A DNA stretch of 64,000 nucleotides from Talaromyces rugulosus (GCF_013368755.1 NC_049563.1:5146001-5210000), one strand, 5' to 3'. Numbered from the stretch's first letter, positions 33,355 to 46,875 are shown. The notes: generated by a model from the sequence alone, not told the origin. Numbers and translations: made by a program.

Positions 33355-34327
33355 AAAAAAAACGTGTCATCGATTTTATCGACATCTAAGAGCATAAACT
33401 CCGGAAATGGCACATGATGACAGCGCAACGACATCTTGTTAACCTTATTAACCTTGTTAACCTTGTTTAATGATCGACGCATTCGAGATTATTCCGTGAT
33501 CGACAGGGCCAGCGGTGTCATGACGTCATGGATCGGACAACCTCAACTGTAAACTACAAGAGTACAGTACAAAGTATTAACTTGCATATATACATTTATG
33601 AAGCAGTTACAGATGCGTTTCACAATCCCTGCACCGAGACAGCATATGTGCGTCGTACTACGTCGCAAGGATTATTATCCCCAGACGCGGCATTTTTCTG
33701 ATTTGCTACGATCTACGATCCTTCCAAGGAAAAAAAAAAGAATATTCACAAAAATAAAGCCTGCATATGTGGATGTACTCCGTACAGAGTAGGCAGCAGT
33801 GCATGAACGAGATCCCAGAAAAAAACAATAATAAAAGACACGTCAGGATTTATTACTAGTCGATCAGGCAATCGCTCAGCGAGATGGCTGAGCTGAACTA
33901 CATCTGCACGCCAAGACTGCCGCGTCAGATCAGGCTCTGAGGCTATGCATGTCGATCAGTGATCAGCCGTTGACTACAGATCAATACTTGGCAGTTGGTA
34001 CACTGTAAATAAAATTGATTGTTTTGTATTCTATGTACATCGCTAGATGAGAACAGCTGGTCTAATCTAGTCTATCACGCTTGTGACTCTAGTATCTAAG
34101 TAGGACGCCTCCCATCGCTAATTCATGCAGGAAAAAAAAAAAAAACGCCAGTCTTGTCCATGCAGGCCATTGCATCTGACCGTGGCAACCGCCCAGGTCA
34201 GGTTGTCGTAAAATGTGTAGTAAGTAGTGTAGGTATCATAAGAAAGTTAAATGACTGAATCGGTCGGAGTGTAAATGTCGAAAAGGTCGAAGTGTAAAGT
34301 AAAATGTAGTAGAAGAGAAAAGTGAAT
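33355..34327. other. convergent intergenic region without a clear gene
   Basis: About 970 bp. It includes the 9-bp tandem repeat, one TGACGTCA site (33521-33528), and a run of adenines near 34133-34145. A 64-codon ATG frame at 33598-33792 has no recognisable content and is not called. Confidence 0.4.
33435..33470. repeat. four tandem 9-bp units (CTTGTTAAC type)
   Basis: Four consecutive nonamers, CTTGTTAAC / CTTATTAAC / CTTGTTAAC / CTTGTTTAA, lie about 80 bp after the Zn2Cys6 stop codon. No function is proposed. Confidence 0.85.
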
Positions 34328-34988
34328 CTAATACACCGCGCCAACAGCGTTCAGAGCACGGCTCAGGTCTTCAGGACGCACCGCCTGCGACCTCTCCGGC
34401 GCCGAGATACGACGAGCCAAAGGCGTAGTCCAGGCAATGGACTCCTTCAGCGGTGCCAAAGTATCCCGTTTCATCAGCGGCCAGTCCCAGCTTTCCTTCA
34501 AGGTCAGCGTGGACGAGCCAAAGCTGGAGGCGACGGCGGTAGACGAGTCAGAGGCCGAATCGACGGATCCGGACGGGGCCACTTCATGGTGGGCGACAGT
34601 GATGGAACCTATACAACGGAGGGAAAATTAGAGAGAGTCGATGATGCGCGTATGAGAGCTAGAAAATCGTACCTCCTCCAAGCACATGCATGTGTGCCAC
34701 CTCGGGCTCGGATTCAGAGGTGTCGTCGGTCTTGTGGCCATTGTCAGGGTCTTCGGGCAGGCTGGTGCAGGGTGACAGGTCGAGGTCAAAGGACCGGCGG
34801 CGGTCTTCAGTAGCTGTTGCAAAGTTCCAGTCGTACAGTTTCCGTTTGTGTTCTGGGTCGACGGGGCCCCGGTACTTGGAGCGAGGGCATTCTCCACGTC
34901 GATAGTACTCGATCTTGGGCTTGGCGTCCTTGTCCTTGTCTGATGACGAGCGGTGAAAGGCCCTTTTGAAGCGGTCTCGAAAAGTCAT
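34328..34988 (-). CDS. small conserved-looking protein of unknown function, two exons
   Basis: Exon 1 starts at 34988 (MTFRDRFKRAFHRSS) and ends at the donor GTACGA after HMHVLGG. Exon 2 continues GSITVAHHEVAPSG to the stop at 34328, about 200 residues in total. The N-terminus is strongly basic with a cluster of S/D/K. The middle has a tyrosine/arginine stretch (EYYRRGECPRSKYRGPVDPE) and DRRRSFDLDLSPC. The C-terminal part carries SWDWPLMKRDTL and ARRISAPERSQ. Several SP and RRxS sites suggest phosphorylation. I recognise no domain. The phase-correct splice and a long, CCAAT-rich promoter support a real, regulated gene. Confidence 0.7.
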
Positions 34989-37088
34989 GTTGGTGGTCTA
35001 GTAGTAATCGTAGTAATCGACTTTCGAGAGAGAGAAGCTCAAGAAGAGGCAGCGCGTCAAGTGTATACGGTCCCGTGGTACCATTGTACGAGAAGTGGAA
35101 GAGCGGAGAGTGGTTTTGAAGGTGTGAGGTGAGGTTGCGAGGTGGAGGAAAGAAGCGCCAGAGAAGAAGAGGAAGCGCGGGGGGCGGCGATACTAATAGC
35201 GGGAAGTAGTAATAATCAGAGAGAAAGAGGCAATCGTGAGACAAAGTGGAAGGGAATCCGCCTTGGCTCCAAGCGGCAATGCCGGCCAGCCGTGCGTCAC
35301 AGCGTTCAGCCAGGCCCCACTTTAATTCGCGGGAGAGCATTGCTGATTGGCTGGGTACCGTCCCCAGCGTCACGGTTCCATCCAGATTACAAGTGCTCGG
35401 GCCAATCAGGCCGTATTATTTGATACATTTCGTATTTTATTTCATACTTTCAATACAGCAGACCACGGTCTGATTGGCTGCTTCTGCGGGCCCCAATCTA
35501 AGAATCCAGCCAATCGCGTCTTTTACATACTTGACGTCATCCGATTTGGATCTGATCTCTATGCATCTTATTTCCTTTTATTTATTCCTCGTATTTTTTC
35601 TCTTTATCCATTCCATTCTCCTATTTCTCATGCCACCTGCCTATAGGCCGATAATTTCCGTCGCCAGGCGCGGCTCTTGCTGCAGCGGCGATCCAGGCAT
35701 CTTTATTATCTGCATACTCAAAGCACCTAAAACGGACATCCGGTGAAATCCGACGTCGGCAAAAGCGTGCCGCTGACTCCACTTTCTCTTTCTTCCACGT
35801 ATGTTTTCCGTTCGCTCCACCTGCCCGTTTGGGCCCCAGTTCGGTCTTTGACCTCCGATGCTCGACCGTGGTTCACGATATTTATTAATTATTTAATCTA
35901 TTACGATTGCATTTATTATTCATTACTATCGGTACCGATTACTGAGAAGTAAGTTGTGCGTATTATTTATTAACAGTCGGAAATATTGTTGTTATGTATT
36001 ATTTATTGCAACAACGACCGTGCAAGTAAGTAATCCTGTACGTTACATCTAGTTTGGGGGCTTGCAGCTTTTCCCACTGCCTAGAATGTTATTGTCCAGA
36101 CACGCGACACTCGCATCGCCATGTATGCAAGTCGCAGGATATTCCCCTTTTGTGTTGTTTTTTTTTTTTTTTTTTTTTTTTTCTGGTTTTTTGGTCTCTC
36201 CACAAATTGTCATCCCACGTCACACCGATTTTTCTAAAAAAAAAAAATAATATAAAAAAGCTAATTCGCTGCCTCGCGTCTCCGTAACTTGCACGGCCCA
36301 GTTAACGTACGTACGGAGTACAGCTACGGAGTAATTAGCCCTAACTTCTAACCCCAGATTTTTGATTTTTAAATCCCGCAATCCAGGGATGAAAACCAAA
36401 ACACAAACCACCAGGGGATCTGGGGTCGGGTCAGCATACCAAGTAATTTATTACCATAGTACGTACTACTATATGTATATATACTCCAGACGGACTCCAT
36501 ACGGGGTAATGGGGCATGGGCCATGGGGCATGGTGCATTCATTACTCCTACATATTACATTCCAGACCGAACAGCTCAAGCCTTCCAGAACTCTCGCGTG
36601 TTTGCTGATCTGTGTTGATCACAGATGATCATAACTTGATACGTACATACTAAACATTCCGCGGAGATTCCAGAAATGGCCGGTTTGTATGGACTGGACT
36701 CTTGACTCCTGAGTCTGGAGTATTTATTATTATTACTAGTACTACGTACGTGTTAAGACCAAAGAGAGAAAATGCCTCGTGGTCAACTGGTCCATCATCC
36801 CTTGCTATTGTGCATGTCAGTTGCATAAATGCCTCATGGCGGGCATTCGGGGTATTTCCCAGCCAGAGCCAGCCGGTATGTAAACAGTAGACAATTGAAT
36901 CATACTTTTTAATTCAAGCTATACATCATATATACATCGTTACAGTGCCAGACTGACGTCAAGACAGCAGGCCATGTATCATCATCAAGCTCATCACAGA
37001 AAAAAAAAAGAAAAAAATAACACGCCCGACAACTCCAAAGATGCATTGCACATTTTACAGGTGCAGGTGCTCAATGATCAATGATCAA
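34989..37088. other. 2.1-kb intergenic region, long upstream region of the 34988 gene
   Basis: It begins with a purine-rich leader (minus-strand CT-rich) near 35000-35240, followed by the CCAAT cluster, pyrimidine-rich sequence, a T tract of about 25 bases (36158-36182), and another TGACGTCA (36954-36961). No gene with coding character was found. Confidence 0.45.
35346..35514. promoter_or_regulatory. cluster of five CCAAT boxes
   Basis: CCAAT cores occur at 35346-35350 (reverse), 35402-35406, 35473-35477 (reverse), 35493-35497 and 35510-35514, all within 170 bp. Several share the flanks GCCAATC or GATTGGC, the preferred context of the fungal HAP/CCAAT-binding complex. They lie 360-530 bp upstream of the small gene starting at 34988. 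A perfect TGACGTCA is 18 bp away, at 35532-35539. Confidence 0.5.
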
Positions 37089-39966
37089 TCATTTCGACTC
37101 AAGCCCCGCCGTCGATGCACTTCTCCTCCCCCAACCAAAAAACCCTCCCCCTGTTGGCGCTGGCTTGACCGGGTCAGGCGATAGTTTGGTTGGGTTCGTC
37201 GTGTTCGTCGTGTTCAGATCTATCGTGGTCTTCGCCCGTGCAGGGCCATTCATCAGTCTGCGAAGCGAGTCCAGTTTTGCCTTGACTTCTTCCAGTTCTT
37301 GCTTGGCCACCGCTTCTGCCGTCTTGGCCTGGACTAGTTCGAGCAGCAGTGCATCGTCCGAGTTCGGGCTTGCCGCTGGGCTGCTCTCAGTTGAGGTTGC
37401 AGTGCCAGTGCCAGTGCCAGTGCCAGTTCCCATAGCAGCTCCAAGTATTGACTGGATGCCCAAACTACTCGTCCTTTTGGGCAGTTTGGCCTTGTACGAA
37501 TCTGACCGGCCAAGCTTAAACTCCCGCAGGCCCGAAGGTCCAGGCGACGCGTCACGCTCACGTGGGCTGCTTGACAGGCTTTGGCCGTTGTCGGTCACCA
37601 CCTTGTTAGCGCGCAGGTCGTTTATCGTTCTTTCGAGCTTCTGTTTTTCTCGGTGGCCGTCTTGGATCCGAGACCGCGCCTCTCTCACTTCTTCTTTCAG
37701 CCGAGAATTGTCGCTTTCATGCGCGTCGAGCCGTCTGCCCAAGTCGGCGCATCTGGACGCTTCCATCTCGTACTTTTCCTTCCACTGGCCCGCATCTTCC
37801 TTCAGTTGCTGTTTTGTTTGAGTGATTGATGCAGGCCTGCTGATGTTTGAGAATCGCTCCTCGGCTTTGCTAATAAGTTGGTCGATGCCTTCCTCGCCGT
37901 CCAGCTGAACGTTTTCTAATTCGTCAGCACCCAACTCTGTACTGTTTGACTCCTTCTGGTCCAACTGCTTTATATGGTTGAGCATGGCCTTGGCAAGCTG
38001 CTGGTCTTCCTCCCGCTCTTCGCGCTCGCGCTGCAAGTCTCGAGCAAGATCGGCCTGCTCGCGTTGCAGGTCACTCAAAGCCATCAGAAGATCTTCAATC
38101 TGCCCATGTAGGTCTTTGTCTTTATGAGATATAGCCGACTTGGTGCGCGGCTTTAGCTCGCCTGCAGAAACCTCACTCGGTGCAGTGCTACCATCCGAAA
38201 CTGAACTCTCCATCGAGTTCAGGGTCGAGGCCATACTCTGTTTAGACGCCGAGCGCCGAAGGATGCTCTCGGGTCGTGCTGGCGGAAGATTCAACGACTT
38301 GTGAGAGCTTGATCCTGCCCACATACGTCCCAAAAGCCGAGTGGCAGACGCTTGCATCTGAGGAAACGTAAGTCCCGTTGGCACACCTTGGGACTGGCTG
38401 TAGCTGGCCTCCAGGGCCCGCAGGTTTTCTTTGGTGACCAAAGGAGTCAAGGAAACAAAGTCATTAACCAGGTCGTCCGCGTTACAGGCATACGTATCCC
38501 ATAAACTCCGAGACAACAACATCTGCATCGCATCCTCAAATTCCGTACACGACAAAAGCTTCTTCTCATTCCGCTGCATGAGCGACAGCGCAACTCTCAT
38601 CAGCGTCTCCGATGCACCCTCCAGGAGCAAGACATCGTAGATGCGGAGAAGCATAGGCAGCGGACAAGTAACAGCAAAGAACGACAAGAACCACTGCGAG
38701 ACATAGATGGGCTCGACCCCCAGTGTTTCCATGTGGGTGAAGAGGGCTGGCAAATGGCGAGAGAGTAGGTTTTGGAATTGGTAAATTCGTAGGTGCAGCC
38801 CTGACAGGTCTGGAAGGAAGCATGAGCGGAGGTCGTAGTGTTCCATGAGCCTAGTATACTAGTTAGCCTTGCCGATAGTATTGCCATCGTTAAATCATAC
38901 CTAATCAAAACAGAAAACGACTCGGCGTCCGTCATATGCATGAGCAATGGCCCGACAACAAAGCCAAGCCCCTGACAATAGCCAATCTTCGAATCATAAA
39001 GGCTGAAGCATTTCAGAACCCTGGCCAGCATTTGCTGGCCTTCTCCGTTAGGGTCTCTGAACATTTCCACATTGGGAAAGCTACGGCCGATATCTTTTCC
39101 AATGAGATTCTCGTAAGGGCTAGATTCGCCGCAAAGTCGTCCGAACTCCTCGAACAACTGCGTGTCTCTGGCTCCGGCTATACTCGGCCAGACCACGCCT
39201 CGCAGAGGTGCAGGGACGCCGGCGCGGATCTTGTTGGATGTCAATGTCGGTAATCTTTGCGCGGTAGAGGGATAATCAGCCACCAGGGCAGCCCAGAATT
39301 CAAGTTCGGTCATGGGTGGTGGGGGTAATCGGGAATAGCGTAGAGATGATCGTGGATCGTTGACAAGTTTTTGCAAATGTTGGATCGATGGCGGCCGCGA
39401 CTGACGGGAGCCGGGTGTTTTAACCAGCGCTGATTTCGGATCTGTAGCAAGGGCATTGTTCTCTTGTTCCAAGCGAGCGAGCAACAAAGAGGTTGACTAT
39501 AAAATTAAAAAAAACAGTCAGTGAAAGCCTTTTTGTTGGATACAACAATACCAACCTCGTCCGATGTGTCTGTGCGTGGTTCTTGTTCCTCCGTTTTATC
39601 CAGCTTCTCCCAGTCCACGCCATCGCTTCCAGTTGGCGATGGGGGATTGGAGCTTGTTTCGAGTTCCAACTCGGTCGAACTACGATTATTCCCCTCAAGA
39701 ACGTCACCCTCCAGAGTTGCCACGTCCAGCTTGACTGTGCTTTCGTTTTTCGGCGTCGTGTCGGCTTCAACCTCGGTCTCCTGAGAGATGTAGCCGTCTT
39801 CTTTCTCGGCAACGGGCGTAGTCGGGAGCTCGATGCTGCCGGCCTCGTCTTCGTCTCCAATGGCCGACGACTGCCGGTCCGACAGGGCCACGGTGACCAT
39901 GGAGTCGGTTGTCACTGGAGAAATCAACTCGTCCACGGACGAGACAGAAACGTTGTGGCTCGACAT
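37089..39966 (-). CDS. TBC-domain Rab GTPase-activating protein, Gyp5-like
   Basis: Three exons give about 920 residues. An acidic Ser/Thr-rich N-terminus of about 180 residues precedes the TBC domain: IRAGVPAPLRGVVWPSIAG, the arginine-finger motif IGKDIGRSFP, and the glutamine-finger motif YCQGL. YVSQWFLSFFAVTCPLPMLLRIYDVLLLEG completes the domain. The C-terminal half is a long coiled coil (DLARDLQREREEREEDQQLAKA; KLERTINDLRANK), as in Gyp5 and EVI5. Such proteins switch off Rab/Ypt GTPases on Golgi and secretory membranes by supplying catalytic Arg and Gln. A hexanucleotide repeat (about 37401-37427) encodes alternating Gly-Thr. The intron at about 38903-38843 restores SVLIRLMEHYDLR. Confidence 0.93.
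37401..37427. repeat. hexanucleotide repeat (AGTGCC)n inside a coding exon
   Basis: About 4.5 units of AGTGCC. On the coding strand it encodes alternating Gly-Thr residues in the TBC-domain protein, in a low-complexity linker before the final coiled coil. Length changes of one unit would keep the frame. Confidence 0.85.
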
Positions 39967-41740
39967 GATTGTGGTCTCCTGGCCGGATCTATCGAATCTA
40001 GCGAATCTATCGCGGTGGAGAGCGCATGCAGAGAACAGAGAACCCGATTCTTTGTTGGAGGCTCGCGGTCACAACAACAATAATAATATGGGTCCCTTCG
40101 ATTCACACCGCGTCGGAGAGCAACCGTGGGGCGGTGACCAACTAGCGCAGGAACCGACCGAGTTTAGCAGATGCTCAATGGTGTACGACCTGTGTTGACT
40201 TCCGTGTTGACTTTCGACGTTGACTGCATTCCAAAACACAGACATGCACACGAGGAAACAAAAGCATGAAGGAGACAGAACGAAACACGCCAAGGTGGCC
40301 AGACAGGGGAGGGGATCAGGGGAGACATGCTGGATTGGGGATGCTAGAGGCTAGAGGCTAGAGCGGATGAGCGTTTCATCTCCTTTTGGGTCCTGTTCGG
40401 CCGGCGCACCGACGGGCTAATGGGAAGCCGCGCTGCCGCAGGTGCTGACCCGCTCGCCCCCCTGGCTCTTGCCTGCCGAGTCCAGGGGATGACTGCCCCT
40501 CGCCCCTTCCTGTTCTTGCTTGTTCTTCCTTGTTCGCACCTGCCACTGTTATGTTATTGTTATTGTTCATGGCTTTGTTTGATAGTTTACTGCCTACTGT
40601 CACAACCATCTCCTTGCACATTGCAAATTGCGTTGAATGGAAATGGAATTTAAAGGAGAAGACTATTTTGAGTCCAGAGTTAGAGACTAAAACGTCCGCT
40701 CGTGCTAGACTGCTAGCACTGTCGTTCTGGCCCGATAGCTCGCTGATCGACACACACAGACCTTGATAGGCTCTTTTTGGTAGCTTTAGTGCGAGGTGGG
40801 TTGGGTTGTTATATTTACATAATTGGTCCCCTATATAACTGGTATCAATAGATTGATCAATTTATGAGATATGCTCGAATATTAAATATCGATTTATATG
40901 TAAATAATGGGTGTTGGTAATATTTAACTTTACATGCAAGTGTGGCTGGCACCGTGGAAACTAGATGATTTTTGGTCCTTTATCTACATCTCAATTGATA
41001 ATGCGACCAATGTTCCAGTATTGAAGTATTAAATATCTGTCTATGTGAAGGCGTCAATGTTTAAAATAGTTGAACTTTTATTGATAGCATTGATATTGCA
41101 CGGAATTCAAGGCTGTGCAAGGGAATATTTGAAACATTGAACCTCAGTGACATGTATAAATATATAACACTCTCTTGTGTACACATATATATATCCATGA
41201 CGTACACATGTTTGAGGGTCAACCTGGTTTGTCATTCTGCCGAGGTAAAGCAAAGGTAATCCCAGCGTTTAAATATACCAGTTAATAACTACATGTACTG
41301 CATGCACTTATACTAACGAGTATCGACTGCTAATCAACAAGCTGATACACGTACGATAACCTGCATCACGTGACCAAACAACAGAAGTGGGGCCCTTTGT
41401 TTTTACATTTCCTCTTTGGGACTAACACGTGCTTCAGATGCCACCGGAACAACGCTAATCCGGCTCGCTAACCCCAAACAGGGTAGCCGCGACCGACTAG
41501 TTTCAGGCTTTCAGCGCGTCTGCCAAAAAGAATCAACAAACGAAGACTCTCTTGCCTGCGCCGCAAGCACTCGCCATCGTCGCTGTCCACATCACCTTCG
41601 CTGTGTTTTTCGCACTCGGCATGAACTAACATTTCTCACTTTTCCTTCATTTCTTTTGCTTGTCCCTCGCTTCAACCGCTTGGTAAAATTTCACATCGTT
41701 TGATTCTGATTGAGCGGGTCTCTTGAGATCAACGTTACGG
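39967..41740. other. divergent region between Rab-GAP and topoisomerase II genes
   Basis: About 1.77 kb. Near 40343-40362 CTAGAGG is repeated three times. The middle is AT-rich. The top2 side holds the E-box element at 41364-41375 and a CT-rich leader (41630-41690). No gene is recognised. Confidence 0.4.
41364..41375. promoter_or_regulatory. CATCACGTGACC E-box element upstream of top2
   Basis: A perfect TCACGTGA palindrome within the 12-mer CATCACGTGACC, about 365 bp upstream of the top2 start. The same 12-mer occurs upstream of INCENP (54005-54016). CACGTG cores are bound by bHLH proteins of the Cbf1/SREBP type. Confidence 0.45.
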
Positions 41741-44700
41741 ATGGATGACATACTCGACGACTCGTTCCCCGAAGACGATGGTGGCAGCTCCGACTTCGTG
41801 CCTGAAGTGCCAGTGAGTCTCCCGACCGACTTCGTGTCTGATCACCTCAGGGATGCTAATCTTGCGAATTTCAGAAAGCCAAGGCCAAGGCATCAAAGCC
41901 CGCCGCTACGAAAGCGAAAAAAATGACCCAGACAACCCTCAAAGCCAAGCCTGCTGCAAAGGCTACAAAGAAAAAAGCAAAGGCCGAATCGGAAGACGAG
42001 CCGTCCGATGACGATGATAACCTCGGAGACTCCGTCATGACGAGCACGCCTCCCAAGACGACAAAACCCAAGAAAGCGCCAGCCAAGAAGGCTGGCTCCA
42101 AGCCGCTTGCCGACATTGCCAACGAGTCTTTTGGAGGAGACGGTACTGATGAAGTCGAATCGACGGGGCCGTCCAAGGACACTGGCGCCGCCGATAAATA
42201 CCAAAAGGTAGGCAGCTGGCAACTCGTCAGTCTACAAGACTTGTTGTATGCTAATGATACTGCAGCTCACCCAATTGGAGCACATCCTCAAACGTCCAGA
42301 TACCTACATCGGCTCTATCGAAAAGACAACGCAGCAGATGTGGGTTTACGACTCCACCGGCGATGCGATGGAATTCAGAGAGGTCACTTTCGTTCCCGGT
42401 CTGTACAAAATCTTTGATGAAATCGTTGTCAATGCCGCGGACAACAAGCACAACGACAAGAATATGGACGAGATGAAGATCACGATTGACCGAGAGTCCG
42501 GCGAAATCAGCGTGTGGAACAACGGTCGTGGTATTCCCATCGAAATTCATAGCAAGGAGAAAATCTACGTCCCCGAACTCATTTTCGGCCATTTATTGAC
42601 ATCCTCTAATTACGACGATGGCCAAATGAAAGTCACCGGTGGTCGAAACGGTTTCGGTGCCAAGCTCTGCAACGTCTTTTCTACAGAATTTTCCATTGAA
42701 ACTTATGACAGCCGACAAAAGAAGAAATACAGGCAAACGTGGACAGAGAACATGAGCAAAATGGGCAAGGCCAGAATCACCGAATGCAAAGGCGACGATT
42801 ACACAAAGGTCACTTTCAAACCTGACTACAAAAAATTTGGCATGGAGGGCATGGATGACGACTTCGAGGCTCTTGTCAAGCGACGTGTTTACGATTTGGC
42901 TGGTACTACCAAGGTCGCTGTCAAACTGAACGGGACTCGAGTGCCAATTCGTAACTTCAAAAAGTACATGGAGATGTATACTAAGGCAATCAAAAAAGAA
43001 CGCGGCGAAGAAGCGGCCAACGACAAAAGCGAGATTGTCATGGCCAGCCCAGATCCAAGCTGGGAGATCGGGTTTGCTGTATCGGATGGATCTTTCCAAC
43101 AAGTATCCTTCGTCAACTCTATTGCGACCACCTCAGGCGGCTCTCACGTCAACTACATCGCCGATCAGATCTGTAACCGCCTTGCTGATGTAGTCAAAAA
43201 GAAGAACAAACAAGGTGCAACTCTTAAAGCCTCGCAGATTCGCAACCATATTTTCGTTTTTGTGAATGCCTTGATCGTCAACCCTGCCTTTACTTCACAG
43301 ACCAAGGAACAGTTGACGACGAAGCCGAGTCAATTCGGTAGCAAATGTGTTCTCGATGACGATTTCTATAAGAAAGTCCTAAAGACCGAGGTCATGACAA
43401 ACATCCTCCACTTTGCCGAAAAGAAAGCCGACCAGCTTCTGAAGAAAACAGACGGAAGCCGACGATCTCGCATGAACAACCCGAAGCTCACTGATGCCAA
43501 CAAAGCCGGTACCAAAGACGGCCACCACTGCACGCTTATTCTGACAGAAGGTGACTCAGCCAAGGGCTTAGCTATGGCTGGTCGTGCTGTCGTTGGTCCC
43601 GATTTGTTTGGTGTCTTCCCGCTTCGAGGAAAGCTGCTGAACGTTCGTGATGCATCAGTCGATCAAATTTCGAAAAACGCAGAAATCCAGAACATCAAGA
43701 ACTTTATCGGTTTGCAGCACAAGAAAGAATATGCCGACACTCGTGGTTTACGATATGGTCATCTCATGATCATGACTGATCAGGATCACGACGGAAGTCA
43801 CATCAAGGGTTTGCTGATTAACTTCCTGCAAGTCCAGTTCCCTAGTTTGCTGAAGATTCCCGAGTTCTTGATCGAGTTCATCACGCCAATTATTAAAGTG
43901 TGGAAAGGTGATACAAAGAACCCTACTCGATCAAAGTCGTTCTTTACTATGCCTGAGTACGAGCAATGGAAAGGAGAGGTTGGAAATGACCGCGGTTGGC
44001 AGCACAAGTACTACAAGGGTTTGGGTACCAGCACAACAGAGGATGCCCAGATTTACTTCCGAGACCTTGACCGCCACTTGAAAGAGTTTCACGTCATGCA
44101 AGAACATGAGAGCCAGCTCATCGACCTCGCTTTCTCTAAAAAGAAGGCCGACGAGCGTAAAGAATGGCTTCGCCAATTCAAACCCGGCACATACCTTGAC
44201 CATTCCACCAAGCAGATCACATACACCGATTTCATCAACAAAGAGTTGATCCTCTTCAGTATGGCTGATAACCAACGTTCCATTCCTTCAGTCGTCGATG
44301 GCCTCAAGCCAGGTCAGCGCAAAGTTCTCTACACCTGTTTCAAACGCAACATCAAGAAAGACATGAAGGTCGTGGAGTTGGCAGGCCATGTGTCTGGTAT
44401 GACGGCCTACCAGCATGGTGACACGTCCTTGCAACAGACTATTGTTGGTCTAGCCCAGAGTTTTGTCGGTTCAAACAACATCAATTGTTTAGAACCTAGT
44501 GGTAACTTTGGTAGTCGTCTTATGGGTGGAGCCGACGCTGCTAGCGCTCGTTACATTTACACTCGCCTGTCACCTTTCGCTAGACGTGTTTTCAACCAGT
44601 CCGATGAAGCTCTTTTGACCTACAACGAGGATGATGGGGAGAAGATTGAACCTGAACTCTATGTTCCTGTGGTTCCTATGATCTTGATTAACGGTGCTGA

Positions 44701-46875
44701 TGGTATCGGTACTGGATGGAGTTCATCCATTCCCAACTACAACCCCGAAGAAATCGTTGAGAACCTTAAGCGGATGATGGACGGCGTAGAGCCCGAGCCT
44801 ATGGAACCTTGGTTCCGTGGCTTCGCTGGTGAAGTTACCGCCCAGGGCCCTGACCGTTTCAAGTTCAGCGGTATTATCAAAGAAACGGGCGAAAAGGAAG
44901 TCGAAATCACCGAGCTTCCAATTCGCACTTGGACTCAGGATTTCAAAGACAAACTTGAAGAGATCATCAAGGCCGACAAGAACCCATCTTTCATCAAGGA
45001 TTACAAGGACTACAATACCCACACGAAAGTCCACTTCATAATCCAGATGGACGAGAAGCATATGAAGTCCGCCTTGTCTGATGGATTGGAAGAAAAATTC
45101 AAGCTGTCTAGGACTCTTGCGACGACTAACCTGGTTGCATTCGACCCGGAAGGGCGGATCACGAAATACGCTACAGTAACCGATATTCTAAAGGAGTTCT
45201 TTGCTATTCGTCTCAAGTTCTACGAGAAGCGCAAGCAGCATCAACTGTCAGAACTTCAGAAGGACCTGGACAGATTCACCAATCAAGCTCGCTTTGTACA
45301 AATGATCATCGATGGCAAACTCGTTATTTCCAAGAAGAAGAAGCCCGTCCTTATCACTGAATTGAAGGAGAAAGGTTTCAAAGGCTTCCCCAAGGTTTCC
45401 CAGGCAGTCAAAGCAGGAGAAACGGAACAGGTTGTCGAAGACGAGGAAGCTGAAGAAGCCGATACTGAAATCGACTCTAGCGCGTATGACTATTTGCTGG
45501 GGGTAAGCTACTTTCTTTTAATCCTATGAAATTTCAATGTTTACTAACACAACTGTAGATGCCGATCTGGTCTTTGACCCAGGAGCGTGTTGAGAAACTT
45601 CTCCGTCAAATTGGAGACAAGGAGATTGAAATCGACGACCTCATCAAGCTCTCCAAGGAGGACATCTGGCGTAAAGACCTTGATGAATTCATCAACGAGT
45701 GGCGATTCCAGCTTGAAGATGAGCGCCGACGCGAACGCAAGGTGGCCGGCATGGGCCGTCGCCAGTCTGCAAAACTCATGACCACGTCAAAGGCAACCAA
45801 GAAGCGCAAGGCGGATGATGACGATGATTACAGTGTCCCGAAAAGCAAGAAAGCTACAGCTGCCGCCGCCAAAAAGGCAGATCCCAAAGGAAGCCTAATG
45901 AGTTACCTCAAGAGCTCATCTCCAAAAACAACCAAGATCGCTCAGAAAGACGGGATCGATGATGACGACATGGACTTGGATGATGACTTTGTAGCTGAAG
46001 TTATACCAAAGAAGAGTCGTGCCGCTCCGAAGGCTAAACCGGTCCCGCCAAAGGAAGTCAAAGACGAGATAGACGACGTGGAGGATGATTTGGTTGAAGT
46101 GTCTGCCACCAAGGTAGCACCCAAAGCCGCTCCAAAAGCCGCTGCGAAAGCAGCATCCAAACCTGCGCCTAGCAAGAAACCTCCCAAAGCGGATTTGAGT
46201 GATTCGGAAGAAAGCGGACTTGGAGACGACTTGCTGGATGTGAGCAAGATGGTTAAAGGCATTGGAGACTCAAGCGGCAAAGCTCTCATCTCGGACTTCT
46301 CCGGACCAGGTACTAGTGCTGGTCTAAAGGCTGCGTCAGCCAAGTCAAAGCCCATCGCCGACTTCGACCCGGATGAGACAGACTACAGCAAACTTGTTCC
46401 ACAGCAGTCGCCACGTCGTTCCCTGCTCGTCAAACAGAAAGAAAAGGTGATCGAGGATGACGACGAAGAAGAAGAGGACGAGGATGACGAGCTTCCGAAA
46501 CCGGCGGCCAAGGCAAAGCCAGCGGTTAAGGGCAAGGCTGCCACCACGGGTGCCTCCAAGGCCACTACTGGTCGTGGGCGTGCAAAGAAGGATGCCCCAG
46601 CGCCAGCAGTGAAAAAGACGCCGGCCGCTACTAAAGCCAAGCCCAAGGCCAAGAAGAAGGCTGATCTTTCTGATGACGACATTGATGCTATGGCCAACGA
46701 CATTCTCGACTCTCCTGCAGGGGATGACTCGGACAAGGATGAAGCTCCGAAGGCCCGTCCATCTCGCCGAGCTGCAGTGGCCAAGAAGAAGACGTATATT
46801 ATTGACGACGACGATAGCGAGCTGGATGATCCTGCTGGTGACGACTCTGCGGATGACTTTGATGACTCTGAGTAA
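41741..46875 (+). CDS. top2: DNA topoisomerase II
   Basis: Four exons (41741-41812, 41875-42207, 42266-45502, 45559-46875) give 1652 residues, a usual size for fungal Top2. A basic/acidic N-terminal tail is followed by the GHKL ATPase (HILKRPDTYIGS, KIFDEIVVNAADN, GRGIPIEIH, GGRNGFGAKLCN), the Toprim metal site (EGDSAKGLA and DQDHDGSH), and the winged-helix breakage domain with the catalytic tyrosine in SARYIYTRL (codon 44552-44554, residue 898). The C-terminal 350 residues alternate Lys/Ala and Asp/Glu runs, typical of the unconserved nuclear tail. The enzyme passes one duplex through another using ATP and is essential for decatenating chromosomes in mitosis. Confidence 0.98.

Noticed and set aside
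37081..37821. 246-codon plus-strand frame
   Set aside because: Antisense to the coiled-coil end of the Rab-GAP; serine-rich shadow of Glu/Arg codons.
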